Source: Acidobacteriota bacterium
Lineage (GTDB): Bacteria > Acidobacteriota > Terriglobia > Bryobacterales > Bryobacteraceae
Direction of reading: 5' to 3'
Length of the DNA: 64,000 bases
NCBI GenBank assembly: GCA_947470805.1
Contig: CANIVU010000007.1
Coordinates: 80,181-144,180 of the forward strand
The notes beneath the pieces are model-generated. The model did no database searches and had not been told where the DNA came from. It was given only the letters and a program-made list of their open reading frames with translations. The translations under genes were made by a program, and so were the position numbers. Shown in pieces: positions 37,386 to 48,444 of this stretch. Within the stretch, counting starts at the first letter, position 1. Each line of letters starts with the position of its first letter.

Positions 37386-37733
37386 ATGTCCACTACCATC
37401 GAAGTTGCTCCCGCCATTGAAGTCACGCCGAAGGCGATCTCCAAGATCCGTCAGGCCTTCGAGAAGCAGGGCGTGACAGGTGGTCTGCGTCTCGGTGTCC
37501 TCGGAGGCGGCTGCTCGGGCTTGAGCTACCAGTTCAAGTTCGATACCAAGCCGCGCGCTACGGACCACATTTTCGATTTCGACGGCGTCGCCGTCTGGGT
37601 CGATCCGAAGAGCATGAACTTCCTGAACGGCATGACGCTCGACTACAAAGAGTCCATCATGCAGTCCGGCTTTGAGTTCGTGAATCCGAATGCCCAGAAG
37701 TCCTGCGGCTGCGGGACGTCGTTCTCCGCATAA
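37386..37733 (+). CDS. iscA: A-type iron-sulfur carrier IscA
   Basis: IscA carries or matures clusters for transfer to target enzymes. The 115-residue protein has all three A-type cysteines: LGGGCSGLSYQFKFD and SCGCGTSFSA. It begins two bases after the iscU stop (ATG 37386); the frame is open further upstream only as a shadow. The N-terminus is a little longer than in E. coli IscA (107 residues). Confidence 0.96.
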   Translation: MSTTIEVAPAIEVTPKAISKIRQAFEKQGVTGGLRLGVLGGGCSGLSYQFKFDTKPRATDHIFDFDGVAVWVDPKSMNFLNGMTLDYKESIMQSGFEFVNPNAQKSCGCGTSFSA

Positions 37734-37735
37734 CA

Positions 37736-38284
37736 ATGTTTTCTGGTCCTCCTCCTACCGATTACTTCGCAATTTTCGGCATTGAGAACAAGTTGGCGCT
37801 GGATGTCGAAGACCTCCAGCGCCGTTTTTATGCCAATAGTCGCGAATGGCACCCGGACCGCCACGCCCGCGCCGGGGCGCAGCAGTTGGCCTATGCCGAA
37901 GCGGCATCGGCGACGTTGAACGACGCATGGCGGGTACTGCGCGATCCCGTCGCCCGGGCCGAATATGTGCTGAAAAACGCCGGCTTCGACATCGGCGAAC
38001 AACGCGGCCGCGACGTGCCGCCCGAACTGCTCGAAGAGGTTTTCGAGCTCAATATGGCGCTCGAAGAGGCCCGCGACGGCGACGAAAATGCCAAGGCCGA
38101 AGTCGCCCGCGCGTTGACGAAATTCGAAGGATTGCTGAAGGATATCGACGTGCAGCGCGATGGAATCTTCCTCGACTACGACGCCAATCCAAAGCACGAA
38201 ACGCTAACAGCCCTCCGCGCCCTTCTGAATCGGCGAAAATATCTACAGAACCTCGTGCGCGATGCTCGCGCCGCTCTCGTTTAA
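37736..38284 (+). CDS. hscB: Fe-S biogenesis co-chaperone HscB
   Basis: HscB is the J-domain partner that delivers IscU to HscA. The N-terminal J domain has DYFAIFGIENKLALDVEDLQ and the HPD motif (NSREWHPDRHA). The C-terminal helical IscU-binding part contains LLEEVFELNMALEEARDG. At 182 residues it matches the family (about 170). It starts two bases after iscA. Confidence 0.95.
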   Translation: MFSGPPPTDYFAIFGIENKLALDVEDLQRRFYANSREWHPDRHARAGAQQLAYAEAASATLNDAWRVLRDPVARAEYVLKNAGFDIGEQRGRDVPPELLEEVFELNMALEEARDGDENAKAEVARALTKFEGLLKDIDVQRDGIFLDYDANPKHETLTALRALLNRRKYLQNLVRDARAALV

Positions 38285-38293
38285 CCCATACTC

Positions 38294-40149
<1,856 letters not shown>

Positions 40150-40153
<4 letters not shown>

Positions 40154-40362
40154 AAAAGCTCAACTGGCTCGACGCTGAAGACATCGGCATCTCCCTCTAC
40201 GAAGCCCACCCGGCAATCGACCCGCTCTCGGTCCGCTTCACCGATCTGCATAAACACGTCCTCGCCCTCGCGGATTTCGAAGACGACCCGGCAAAATCGA
40301 ACGAGGGTAAACTCGAAGCCATCCAGATGGCCTGGTACGAAGAGTGGAAAGATAATCAGTAG
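40150..40362 (+). CDS. iscX: Fe-S assembly protein IscX
   Basis: IscX is a small acidic iron-binding modulator of IscS. The 70-residue product has the family pattern: [20 protein letters not shown], then [23 protein letters not shown] and [12 protein letters not shown]. Its ATG overlaps the hscA stop (ATGA). In most isc operons a ferredoxin gene lies between hscA and iscX; none is present here. Confidence 0.95.
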
Positions 40363-40365
40363 CCG

Positions 40366-42423
40366 CTACGGCGTCCGCAACCGCACCGTCACCGCGTTTG
40401 CCAACTCGCCACCAACGCGCAACACGACCTCTTTTTCGCCATACCCAACACGCCCCGGCAGCGGACCCACATTGACCTGGTCCAACCCTAAATACTGCCC
40501 CTGCGCCACCGGCCCCGCCACGGGAACATCCACGCCGCCCACCGTTGCGGTGGCCTTTCAGCCGCGTAGCCCGGTGCCGTACAGAATCAAATACACCTGA
40601 TCCCCCGTTGCAATCGGCACCCCCGCCGCCAGCGCCGTTGCCGGGTCAAATAGATACCCGTCGCTCCGCGCACCCGCCGCAGTCACCCGCAAAAACGTCC
40701 CCGCCGCCACGCGCGTTCCCGCCTGGTTAGCCGTGTAGATCCTCGGCGCCACCGCCGCCACATCAACGGCAATCCGCGTCGCCCCCATCACCACCGTTGC
40801 CGCTCCCGCCGCCGTCCCCGCCGGAACCAGGAACATCACCTGCGTTGGAGAAACATAGTACAACGGCGCCGCCCGCTGCACGCCCCGCGCATCCGTCACG
40901 CTCACCTGCAACCCGCCTAAAGTGGTCGGCCACACCAGCGTCGTCGCCATCGCCGTACCCGTTGCCAACCCCGTCCCAAACACCGCCACAATCATCTCCG
41001 GCGCCACCGGCGCGCCCTTCTCTTAACTCGCAGACGACAAAACCACCGGCCCCGTCGCCACCGGAGCCGACGGCGCCAGCGCCGTGCAGATCGAATCCCG
41101 CGTCACCTTCTCCGGCGTCGACGGAGGCCGCGGCGCAATCACCACCGTCGGCGACCCGCCCGTCAACCAGTTCTGCAATAACTCCGAATAGCTATACGCC
41201 GTCGAGCCAGCCGACGCCCGGATTCGCTTCCCGAAAAACGTGTCGCTATCCACCGACATCACATGCTGCCCGCAAATCGTCCCCACCACTCCAGGCGTAA
41301 ACGAAATCACCGCCTTCTCCGCCGCCGTATTTCGCAGGTTCGGTAACGACGTCATCTGGTCGTGCACGCTCTGCGCGAAACTCGCCTCCGTGAACACGCC
41401 AAACGTCGTGTCCCCCGTCGCCGCTCCAACCACCGTCGGGTCCGCCAGGTCCATCCGCTGGAAGTACGGCGTCGTCAAGTAGTTCTTCTGCACAAACGGG
41501 TTATTGAAACACGCATACGCCTTCGCCCCCGGGTTCGCCGCCACGCACGAATCGTCCAACTTCGATCCCCACATCCCCACCCCCACCGTCTGGTACTCGG
41601 CCGTCAACGCCGCCAGGTTCGGGTCCCGTACATCGCCCGGCGCAATCCCGCCCAAGGAAACAAAATCCAAAATAAATCCCGCATCCAGATTCGCCCGCAC
41701 CCGCACGTTTGGATTCTTCGCCTTCAGCCGCGCCGCCACCCGATCCAGGCTGAACCGCACCCCATCCGCCCCACCGGAATCGCCGCTATAAAGCACCTCC
41801 GTCGCGTCAGTCAATTTCGGCATCCCCGGCACGCCCCGCTCCAACGCATCGATCATCGCGTCAATCTGGGTCGCCCCCTTAAAATGCAGAGAAAAACTCT
41901 TTCCCGGCTCCGTCTCACTCCGCAGTACCGTCCCCGTCTTCGTCCCCGAGTGTTCGTCGGAAGTGCAGTAAGGTAGCTCCACCTGGTTCCGGTTCCCCAG
42001 CGGATTCAAAGCCGACCGCAACAAAATCCCATCGCCCTGCTTATACGCCCCCGCCCACTTACTCGACATCTTGTTCGCCTGATACTTACCCAGCCCCCAC
42101 CACCGCGACAAACACGTCTCATAGGAGTTACACGACCCGCCCCCATCCACGTGAATCACCTACCGGTTCGCCGCCGGCCCATCCACTTCCAACGCTCCAG
42201 CCACCGCCGGCCGTACATAAATCACTCCCGGCGACCCGTCATTACAAGCCGCCGCCGGATGCTCCAGTAACACCCGCCGCAACTCCGTATTCTTCGCCGA
42301 CCCAATCCCCAACTGCGGCTGTCCATCCGGCGTCGGGCACGACCGTGTATCCGTCAGCGTAGGCACAACCTGCCCCGCCAATCCGTTCCCACCAATCACC
42401 AACAACAAAGCCAATCGATTCAT
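40366..42423 (-). pseudogene. Secreted pectinacetylesterase-like protein with Solibacter-type C-terminal domain, three internal stops
   Basis: One continuous frame of 686 codons is broken by TAG at codon 88 (42160-42162), TAA at 467 (41023-41025) and TGA at 622 (40558-40560), with no frameshift. The first piece has a signal peptide (MNRLALLLVIGGNGLAGQVV). The second resembles pectinacetylesterases: VDGGGSCNSYETCLSRWWG, LPYCTSDEHSGTKTG and the nucleophile-like LYSGDSGGADGV. The last two pieces form a Soli_cterm (TIGR03437-like) domain: MIVAVFGTGLATGT, LYYVSPTQVMFLVPAG, then GQYLGLDQVNVGPLPGRVG. Each stop is one base from a sense codon expected there. It looks recently inactivated. Confidence 0.82.
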
Positions 42424-42517
42424 TTTCGAATCATCCTATCCGCACCACAACCCTACGGCGTTTAAACGCAGGGCAGTCCGACCCGCCGTCCTACTCAGCC
42501 GGCTCATCCATTTCGCG

Positions 42518-43243
42518 CTACCGCCCGGCGGCCATCACCTTCGGCGCCTCATCCTCGCTAGCAATCGCCGGATAGACAATTCCCGCAATCGCCGCGCCCA
42601 CAATCGGAGCCACCCAGAACAGCCACAACTGCTCCAGCGCCCAGCCTCCCACAAAAATCGCAGGCCCCGTGCTCCGCGCCGGATTCACGCTCAAATTGGT
42701 CACCGGAATGCCGATCAAGTGAATCAGCGTCAACCCCAACCCAATCGCGATCGGCGCAAACCCGCCCGGTGCCCGCTTGTCCGTCGCTCCTAGAATGATC
42801 ATCAGGAAGAAGAACGTCAGCACCACTTCCGCCGTCAAACACGCCAACAGCGAATATCCGCCCGGGGAATGCGCCTCGAATCCGTTGCTGGCGAACCCAG
42901 CCGCCACATCGAAGCCCGCCTTCCCGCTCGCAATCACCAGCAGCGTCCCTGCCCCGGCAATCGCTCCCAAAACCTGCGCCGCGATGTAATGCGGTAACTC
43001 GGCCGCGGGAAACCGCTTACCCACCACCAATCCAATGGATACCGCCGGATTCAAGTGACATCCGGAGATATGTCCGATTGCGTAGGCCATCGTTAGCACG
43101 GTGAGCCCGAACGCCAACGAAACGCCTAACAGTCCAATGCCAACGTTTGGAAATGCCGCAGCCAGAACCGCGCTGCCGCATCCCCCGAAAACCAGCCAAA
43201 AGGTGCCGAAAAACTCGGCTGCCGCACGCTTGGAGAGTGCCAT
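42518..43243 (-). CDS. aqpZ: Aquaporin (MIP family)
   Basis: ATG 43243 ([20 protein letters not shown]) gives a 241-residue six-span water channel. Both pore motifs are present, [15 protein letters not shown] and [17 protein letters not shown]. The residue after the second NPA is Arg, and the selectivity filter residues around it (His in [10 protein letters not shown]) fit the water-specific AqpZ type rather than glycerol facilitators. The gene stands alone. Confidence 0.93.
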   Translation of the reverse strand: MALSKRAAAEFFGTFWLVFGGCGSAVLAAAFPNVGIGLLGVSLAFGLTVLTMAYAIGHISGCHLNPAVSIGLVVGKRFPAAELPHYIAAQVLGAIAGAGTLLVIASGKAGFDVAAGFASNGFEAHSPGGYSLLACLTAEVVLTFFFLMIILGATDKRAPGGFAPIAIGLGLTLIHLIGIPVTNLSVNPARSTGPAIFVGGWALEQLWLFWVAPIVGAAIAGIVYPAIASEDEAPKVMAAGR

Positions 43244-43319
43244 CCTGGTACTCCTTCGCCTTGCTTCTAGTTTTGCCGGACAATCCCTCAGTCCGGCAGG
43301 AAGTGCGGATGAGTATATA

Positions 43320-43375
43320 GGAATCACCACCCGTCTGAAAAGGGGGGCCGCCCAGCGGGCGGATTCCAGCGGACA
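43320..43375. repeat. Short imperfect direct repeat, left copy
   Basis: The 25 bases at 43320-43344 match 43992-44016 at 21 positions (GGAATC-CCACCCG...GAAAAGGG). A second matching block follows (GATTC..GCGGACA at 43362-43375 and 44020-44032). The two copies flank the truncated gene copy at 43374-43950. Confidence 0.5.
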
Positions 43376-43950
43376 GCCCGCACCGTGTTGCAGATAGGAA
43401 CAAAGCACGCCAACCGCGTAACGCATTGCAACGCCTGGCCCCCGCCGCCAGCTGAATGAAACCGCAATATGCAACGAAGCTTTACCCGTTCGGCTCAGAC
43501 TTACAACTTAGCCGCCCCTGAGAAACAACTTAGAAAAGCCAGAAAACTGAGCTTCTCCGAGCCAATTCTGGCGAAAACGGCGGCGTAAGCTGAGACGCGG
43601 AGTTTGGCACTCCAAATGCCCATGAGAACAGCGAACCACAAACAAAGCCCACCGCCTACCGGCACTCGCGCCGGCAAGAGAGGCGGCCCGGAGGGAGTCG
43701 GTGGTAAGGGTCAGAAAGGGTTCCCCCACGGGCCCCCGAGTGCGATACGCCACGAAGAGCACCTACGCCAAATTCCCGCGAAGCGCAGCGCGGACAGGCA
43801 CGGGGACGTTGCGAATCGCGAGTCCCTTACGATGGATTCCCTTCTACGGCGGAGGGGAGATTGCGACGCCGACTAAATCCCTTGCGGCGTCCATCTCCCC
43901 AGCCGGAACGATCTCGGTTCCGGCGCGCGCTTCGCGCACCCCATTGATCA
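43374..43950. repeat. Divergent duplicate of the fibre-operon leader and first gene (copy A)
   Basis: This stretch aligns almost end to end with 49275-49850. Shared landmarks include GTGTTGCAGAT, GCGTAACG-ATTGCAAC, CCAAATGCC, CTCGCGCCGGC, GTCGGTGGTAAGGGTCAGAA and CACGAAGAGCACCTACGCCA. Identity is highest around the start codon and falls off upstream. It holds no intact gene and lies just upstream of the phosphoesterase gene. Confidence 0.85.
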
Positions 43951-43955
43951 ATCGT
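43740..43955 (+). pseudogene. Truncated copy of the first fibre-subunit gene
   Basis: From GTG 43740 the frame reads RYATKSTYAKFPRSAARTG and then EIATPTKSLAASISPAGTIS, clearly related to the start of the gene at 49647. The hydrophobic signal core is broken by Ser, Arg and Trp (RIASPLRWIPFY against RLAALLLLIPFD). Similarity stops near 43950, after about 70 codons, and the rest of the frame is unrelated. It is a dead partial copy. Confidence 0.75.
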
Positions 43956-43991
43956 CAGTCTCGCCGGCCGCATAGAGGCAGAAGCACAATC

Positions 43992-44032
43992 GGAATCGCC
44001 ACCCGAACGAAAAGGGTTCGATTCGGCGGACA
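43992..44032. repeat. Short imperfect direct repeat, right copy
   Basis: This is the partner of 43320-43375: GGAATCGCCACCCG and GAAAAGGG, followed by GATTCGGCGGACA. It ends about 55 bases before the start of the phosphoesterase gene. Confidence 0.5.
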
Positions 44033-44088
44033 TCACAATTCGAGTTGTTTGGGCTGTTTGGGGATTTTACTCGACAGGAGCCTTCCGA

Positions 44089-47061
44089 ATGAAACGAGTT
44101 GTTGACGCGTCCCGTCCGCTCGCAGTGGCCCTCGCTGCGGTTGAATACACGCTTGCGTTGATGCTGCTGAGCCTGCCTGCGTTCGCGCAGCAGGCCCAGG
44201 CACTTCCCAATATGGGCCAGCAAATAACCCCTCTGGCGCCCAAAGGCGCCCGGTTTGACCCGCTTAACCCCGACCTGCCATACGACCCGGCTTTCCCGGC
44301 CGGGCCGGGCTGGCTCGCCGGGCATGCGGTCACCACGGTAGTGAGTCCGGATCACAAAACCCTTGTGATTCTGACCAGCGGATACAATCGCGTCTCCAAC
44401 ACGCACATTCTGCCCGCGCCGCCGGCGCTAACCTGGATCCCCGAGGACTCCAATGAGTACGTATTCATCTATGACATTTCGAACTCAAGGCCGGTAAAGA
44501 AACAGGTTCTACAGCTTCCCTACACGTATAACGGGATCGTCTTTGATCCGTCGGGAGCGGCCTTTTACGTGTCCGGCGGCCCGAGTGACGTCGTCTTCAT
44601 CGTTACCAGGGGCATCGACGGGAAGTGGGGGGACAAGCCAACCGTACTGCGCCTGGGCCACAACGGCGCGGGCTTGGGGCTCGCCGTGCCGCCCAACTCG
44701 GCGCCAACCCCAATCAATGAACGCGTGGGGGTTGTGCCTTGCGCCGCCGGCGTGGCGATCTCGACCGATGGTCAGACGCTGGTAGTGGCGAACTACTACA
44801 ACGACTCGATCACGATCTTCACCGGCGGTCTCGGCAAGTGGTCGCTGTGGCGGGAACTCGACTTGCGTCCCGGCAAAAACGACCGCTCACAGACCGGCGT
44901 CGCAGGCGGAGAATATCCGTTTTGGGTGGCGGTAAAGGGGAACGGGGCCGGCGCCACCGCCTACATCTCCAGCATTCGCGACCGCGAGATCGTCGTGGTA
45001 AAACTGAGCGGCTCGCCAGAGTTGTTCAATCCAACCGGCCGGCCCTCGGTGCAGACCCGCATCCGCGTAAAGGGCCAGCCGAACAAAATGACGCTGAATG
45101 CGGCCCAGTCGCGATTGTACGTGGCCGAAGACCAATCGGATACCGTTGACGTGATCGACACGGCCACCAACACGATAGTCGAAACCATTCCGGTGATCGC
45201 GCCCAAAGTACCCTCGCGTCTGGCGCAATATAAGGGCGCAACCCCCAACAGTGTGACGCTCTCGCCCGACGAGAAGCGCCTCTACGTCACCAATGGCAAT
45301 CTCAATTGCATTGCGGTCATCGAGTTGGATGCAGCCAATCGCGCCAGCCGTGTCGTCGGTCTGATTCCAACCGGGTGGTACCCGAATTCGGTCAGCGTAA
45401 GCGGTGACGGGGCAACTTTGTACGTGGTGAATGGCAAATCGCCCACGGGGCCGAATCCTGGCTGGTGCTATGGCGGCTACGGGCCGGTGGATTGGGAAAC
45501 CTGTCTGCAGGCGAACCAGTACAACCCCCAGTTGACCAAAGCCGGGTTCCAGATCTACTCCGTCCCGAGTGTCGCGGAACTCGAAACGCTCACCGCGCAG
45601 GTAGCCGTCAACAACCGCTTTTCCAGCACGCTGAGCCCCAGTGACGCCAGCGTAATGGAGGCCGTGCGGAAAGGAACCCAGCATGTGATCTTCGTCATCA
45701 AGGAGAACCGGACGTACGACCAGATTCTCGGCGACCTGGAGATCGGCAATGGAGACCCGGATTTGACCGAATTCGGTGAGAAAACCACCCCGAATCAGCA
45801 CCAATTGGCGCGTTCTTTCGTCACGCTCGACAACTTCCTCGATACAGCCGAAGTCAGCTATGACGGCTGGCTTTGGACGACTTCGGCCCAAGCCCCGGAC
45901 GTGACGCAGCGCCAATACCCGATCGCCTACGCCTACCGGGGGCTCAGCCTGGATTCCGAAGGTCTGAATCGCAACGTGAACATTGCGATTCCCAATCTGG
46001 CTGACCGCATCGCGGCCAATCCCTTCACCCCCAACGACCCCGATCTGCTGCCAGGCCCAACCAATACCAGCGCGCCCGACGGCCCGGACAATGAAGTGAA
46101 TACCGGCTACCTGTGGGACGCCGCATTTCGCGCAAAGCTGACCGTTCGCAACTACGGTTTCTTCGTCGACACAACCCGTTACAACACCCAGAATTACACC
46201 ATTCCCCTGGTGCGCGACCCCTTCTGGAGCGGCACCCGCGTCGCCTATCCGACCAGTGTTTCGCTCACCCCCTACACCGATCTGTACTTCCGCGGCTTCG
46301 ACAACGCCTTCCCGGATTACTACCGGTTCAAGGAGTGGGAGCGGGACTTCGACACCAACTACGCCACGGGCGGTTTGCCTTCGCTGAGCCTGGTCCGCCT
46401 GATGCACGATCATACCGGGAACTACGATACGGCGATCGATGGTGTGAATACCCCGGAGACGCAGGTCGCTGATAACGATTATTCCCTTGGATTGCTGATC
46501 CAGAAGATCGCCAACAGCATTTATGCCAACAACACACTGATCTTCGTGATCGAGGACGATGCCCAGGACGGCGGGGACCATATGGACTCCCACCGCAGTA
46601 TCGCCTTCGTGGCCGGTGCCTATGTGAAGCAGCGAACGCTCGTCTCCACGCCCTACAACACCATCGATTTCGTGCGCACGATCGAGGAAGTCCTTGGACT
46701 GCCCCCCATGAACCTCAACGACGCGCTTGCCAAACCGATGGCCGATATCTTCAATACGACGCCGAGCCCGTGGAGTTTCAACGCCGTGCCCGCGCCGATT
46801 CTCTACACCACCAAACTGCCGCTGCCGCCCAAACCCGCCGGGCTCGTGGTGCCCCAACCGGCACACAACAGCAAGTACTGGACGCGCGTTATGAAGGGCA
46901 TGGACTTCGCGGCCGAAGATCGCGTCAATCCGCTGGATTTCAACCACCTTCTCTGGAAAGGGCTGAAAGGCAACAAGCCTTATCCAGCCTCGACCACCGG
47001 CGTCGACCTGCGCCAAAACCGCAAGGAACTCCTCATTCGCTACCGGAGATCCCAGCAGTAG
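44089..47061 (+). CDS. Secreted beta-propeller/phosphoesterase fusion (990 aa)
   Basis: After a long signal region (ALAAVEYTLALMLLSLPAFA) comes a YncE/lactonase-like propeller (for example NKMTLNAAQSRLYVAEDQSD and NSVTLSPDEKRLYVTNGNLN). A PF04185-type phosphoesterase follows: HVIFVIKENRTYDQILGDLE with the metal-binding Glu-Asn, PSLSLVRLMHDHTG, and FVIEDDAQDGGDHMDSHRSI. It is a paralogue of the 836-residue protein at 18630-21140, with an insertion in the catalytic half. AGGAG stands at 44077-44081. A secreted phosphatase role is likely, together with the histidine phosphatase downstream. Confidence 0.85.
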   Translation: MKRVVDASRPLAVALAAVEYTLALMLLSLPAFAQQAQALPNMGQQITPLAPKGARFDPLNPDLPYDPAFPAGPGWLAGHAVTTVVSPDHKTLVILTSGYNRVSNTHILPAPPALTWIPEDSNEYVFIYDISNSRPVKKQVLQLPYTYNGIVFDPSGAAFYVSGGPSDVVFIVTRGIDGKWGDKPTVLRLGHNGAGLGLAVPPNSAPTPINERVGVVPCAAGVAISTDGQTLVVANYYNDSITIFTGGLGKWSLWRELDLRPGKNDRSQTGVAGGEYPFWVAVKGNGAGATAYISSIRDREIVVVKLSGSPELFNPTGRPSVQTRIRVKGQPNKMTLNAAQSRLYVAEDQSDTVDVIDTATNTIVETIPVIAPKVPSRLAQYKGATPNSVTLSPDEKRLYVTNGNLNCIAVIELDAANRASRVVGLIPTGWYPNSVSVSGDGATLYVVNGKSPTGPNPGWCYGGYGPVDWETCLQANQYNPQLTKAGFQIYSVPSVAELETLTAQVAVNNRFSSTLSPSDASVMEAVRKGTQHVIFVIKENRTYDQILGDLEIGNGDPDLTEFGEKTTPNQHQLARSFVTLDNFLDTAEVSYDGWLWTTSAQAPDVTQRQYPIAYAYRGLSLDSEGLNRNVNIAIPNLADRIAANPFTPNDPDLLPGPTNTSAPDGPDNEVNTGYLWDAAFRAKLTVRNYGFFVDTTRYNTQNYTIPLVRDPFWSGTRVAYPTSVSLTPYTDLYFRGFDNAFPDYYRFKEWERDFDTNYATGGLPSLSLVRLMHDHTGNYDTAIDGVNTPETQVADNDYSLGLLIQKIANSIYANNTLIFVIEDDAQDGGDHMDSHRSIAFVAGAYVKQRTLVSTPYNTIDFVRTIEEVLGLPPMNLNDALAKPMADIFNTTPSPWSFNAVPAPILYTTKLPLPPKPAGLVVPQPAHNSKYWTRVMKGMDFAAEDRVNPLDFNHLLWKGLKGNKPYPASTTGVDLRQNRKELLIRYRRSQQ

Positions 47062-47084
47062 GCGGTTCCAAAGTCGCGTGCAAA

Positions 47085-47108
47085 CCGGGGACGGCCTGCC
47101 GTCCCCGG
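47085..47108. terminator. Perfect 10-bp hairpin between two phosphatase genes
   Basis: CCGGGGACGG at 47085-47094 pairs fully with CCGTCCCCGG at 47099-47108 around the tetraloop CCTG. No T-tract follows. It lies 22 bases before the next start codon, whose GGAGG is at 47122-47126, so it may attenuate or stabilise the message. Confidence 0.55.
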
Positions 47109-47130
47109 CGATTATCTGTGTGGAGGAAAT

Positions 47131-48444
47131 ATGAAAACTCTTAGCCTTCGGTCCGCCGCTCTATCCATCCTGTGCGTATCGTTTCTGGCGGCTCAGCCAC
47201 CCGATAACACGAAACTGCGGCAGGTCTTCATCGTGAGCCGCCATAGCGTGCGAGCCTCCGTCGCGCCCAACAGCTACCTCAACAGCTATTCCGCCCGGCC
47301 CTTCCCGGCGTTCAACGTGGCGCCGGGAATCCTCACCGAGAACGGCGCCAAACTCGAAACCATTCTCGGCGGTTATTACCGTCTCTGGCTCACCAAGGAG
47401 GGGCTGCTGACCGGCAAGGACGCATCCGACGCGCCTTACACCTATTTCCGCGCCAATGTGATTCAGCGAACCCGCGCCACCGCACAGGCCTTCGCCGCCG
47501 GACTGCTCCCGGGCGCCTCCATTAACGTGATTTCCTTCCCCGACAACACGAGCGATCCGCTCTTCGATCCTGTCGGCGCCGGCGTCGCCCGCCTCGATCC
47601 CCGCAAGGCCGTCGCCGCCGTAAAGGGACGCCTCGGTGGCAGTGCCGCGTCGTTGGCCTCCGCCTTCGCACCGGAACTCGCTCTCACGCGCTCGATCCTT
47701 CTCGGCTATCCCCCCGGCCAGACACCAGTGCCTGCGACACCTCCCGGTGTAATCGACGCCACCACGATTCCGATCGAGGTCACTCCCGGATCGGCCAGTA
47801 GTCCGGTCCACCTCGGAGGGCTCGATACAGTTTCTATCGCTGTCGATCCGTTCATCATGCAGTACGCCGACGGAATGCCATCGGCAGACGTCGGTTGGGG
47901 CCAGTTGACAGCACCGGGCCTTATCCAGACCATGCGCCTGTACAACCTGGAAATCGATCTGAACTTCCGTACGCCGTATCTGGCCGGCGTCCAAAGCTCC
48001 AATCTGGCCTCGCACGTCGTTCGCTCCCTGCTGCAGTCAGCGACCGGGAATGCAATGCCGGGCGCGCTGGGGGATCCGGCCGCGAAAGTGATTATGTTGG
48101 TCGCCTCCGACGTCAATCTCGGCAGTCTCGCTGGCCTGTTCTATCTGGACTGGCTTCTGCCGGGATACCAGGAGAACTACTGTGCTCCTGGAGGCGCTCT
48201 GGTGCTCGAACTCCGCCAATCGCAGCGGAACGGGGAGTACATCGTCCGGGCCTCGTACATCGCGCAGACCTTGGAACAGCTTCGTAATCGCACCGCCCTG
48301 ACGCTCAGTGCGCCACCGGCGATTGCTCCAGTGTTTATCCCCGGCTGCAGCACTCGGAATGCGACATTCGACTGCGCCCTCACGGATTTCGTGGAAGTTT
48401 CGAAGCACGTCATCGACCCTGCCTCGGCCGACCGGGTGCAGTAG
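47131..48444 (+). CDS. Secreted histidine-type acid phosphatase
   Basis: The 437-residue protein has a signal peptide (SAALSILCVSFLAAQPP) and the histidine acid phosphatase layout: the phosphorylated-His motif as VSRHSVRASV (family RHGxRxP), and a second Arg block NVIQRTRATAQAFAAGLLPG. The late motif reads VASDVNLGSLAGLF where the family has HD: the Asp is kept, the His is Ser. Relatives include glucose-1-phosphatase and phytase AppA. Four C-terminal Cys may form disulfides. It probably shares an operon with the phosphoesterase 69 bases upstream. Confidence 0.82.
   Translation: MKTLSLRSAALSILCVSFLAAQPPDNTKLRQVFIVSRHSVRASVAPNSYLNSYSARPFPAFNVAPGILTENGAKLETILGGYYRLWLTKEGLLTGKDASDAPYTYFRANVIQRTRATAQAFAAGLLPGASINVISFPDNTSDPLFDPVGAGVARLDPRKAVAAVKGRLGGSAASLASAFAPELALTRSILLGYPPGQTPVPATPPGVIDATTIPIEVTPGSASSPVHLGGLDTVSIAVDPFIMQYADGMPSADVGWGQLTAPGLIQTMRLYNLEIDLNFRTPYLAGVQSSNLASHVVRSLLQSATGNAMPGALGDPAAKVIMLVASDVNLGSLAGLFYLDWLLPGYQENYCAPGGALVLELRQSQRNGEYIVRASYIAQTLEQLRNRTALTLSAPPAIAPVFIPGCSTRNATFDCALTDFVEVSKHVIDPASADRVQ

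Noticed and set aside
40558..40560. TGA as selenocysteine codon in the esterase-like gene
   Set aside because: There are two further in-frame stops of different type, no expected Sec site in the domain and no evident SECIS-like hairpin just after the TGA.
44887..47016. A 709-codon open frame on the minus strand
   Set aside because: It is fully antisense to the phosphoesterase gene, is compositionally odd (Val/Gly/Asp/His-rich) and shows no motif; it arises from the GC-rich codon pattern of the sense gene.
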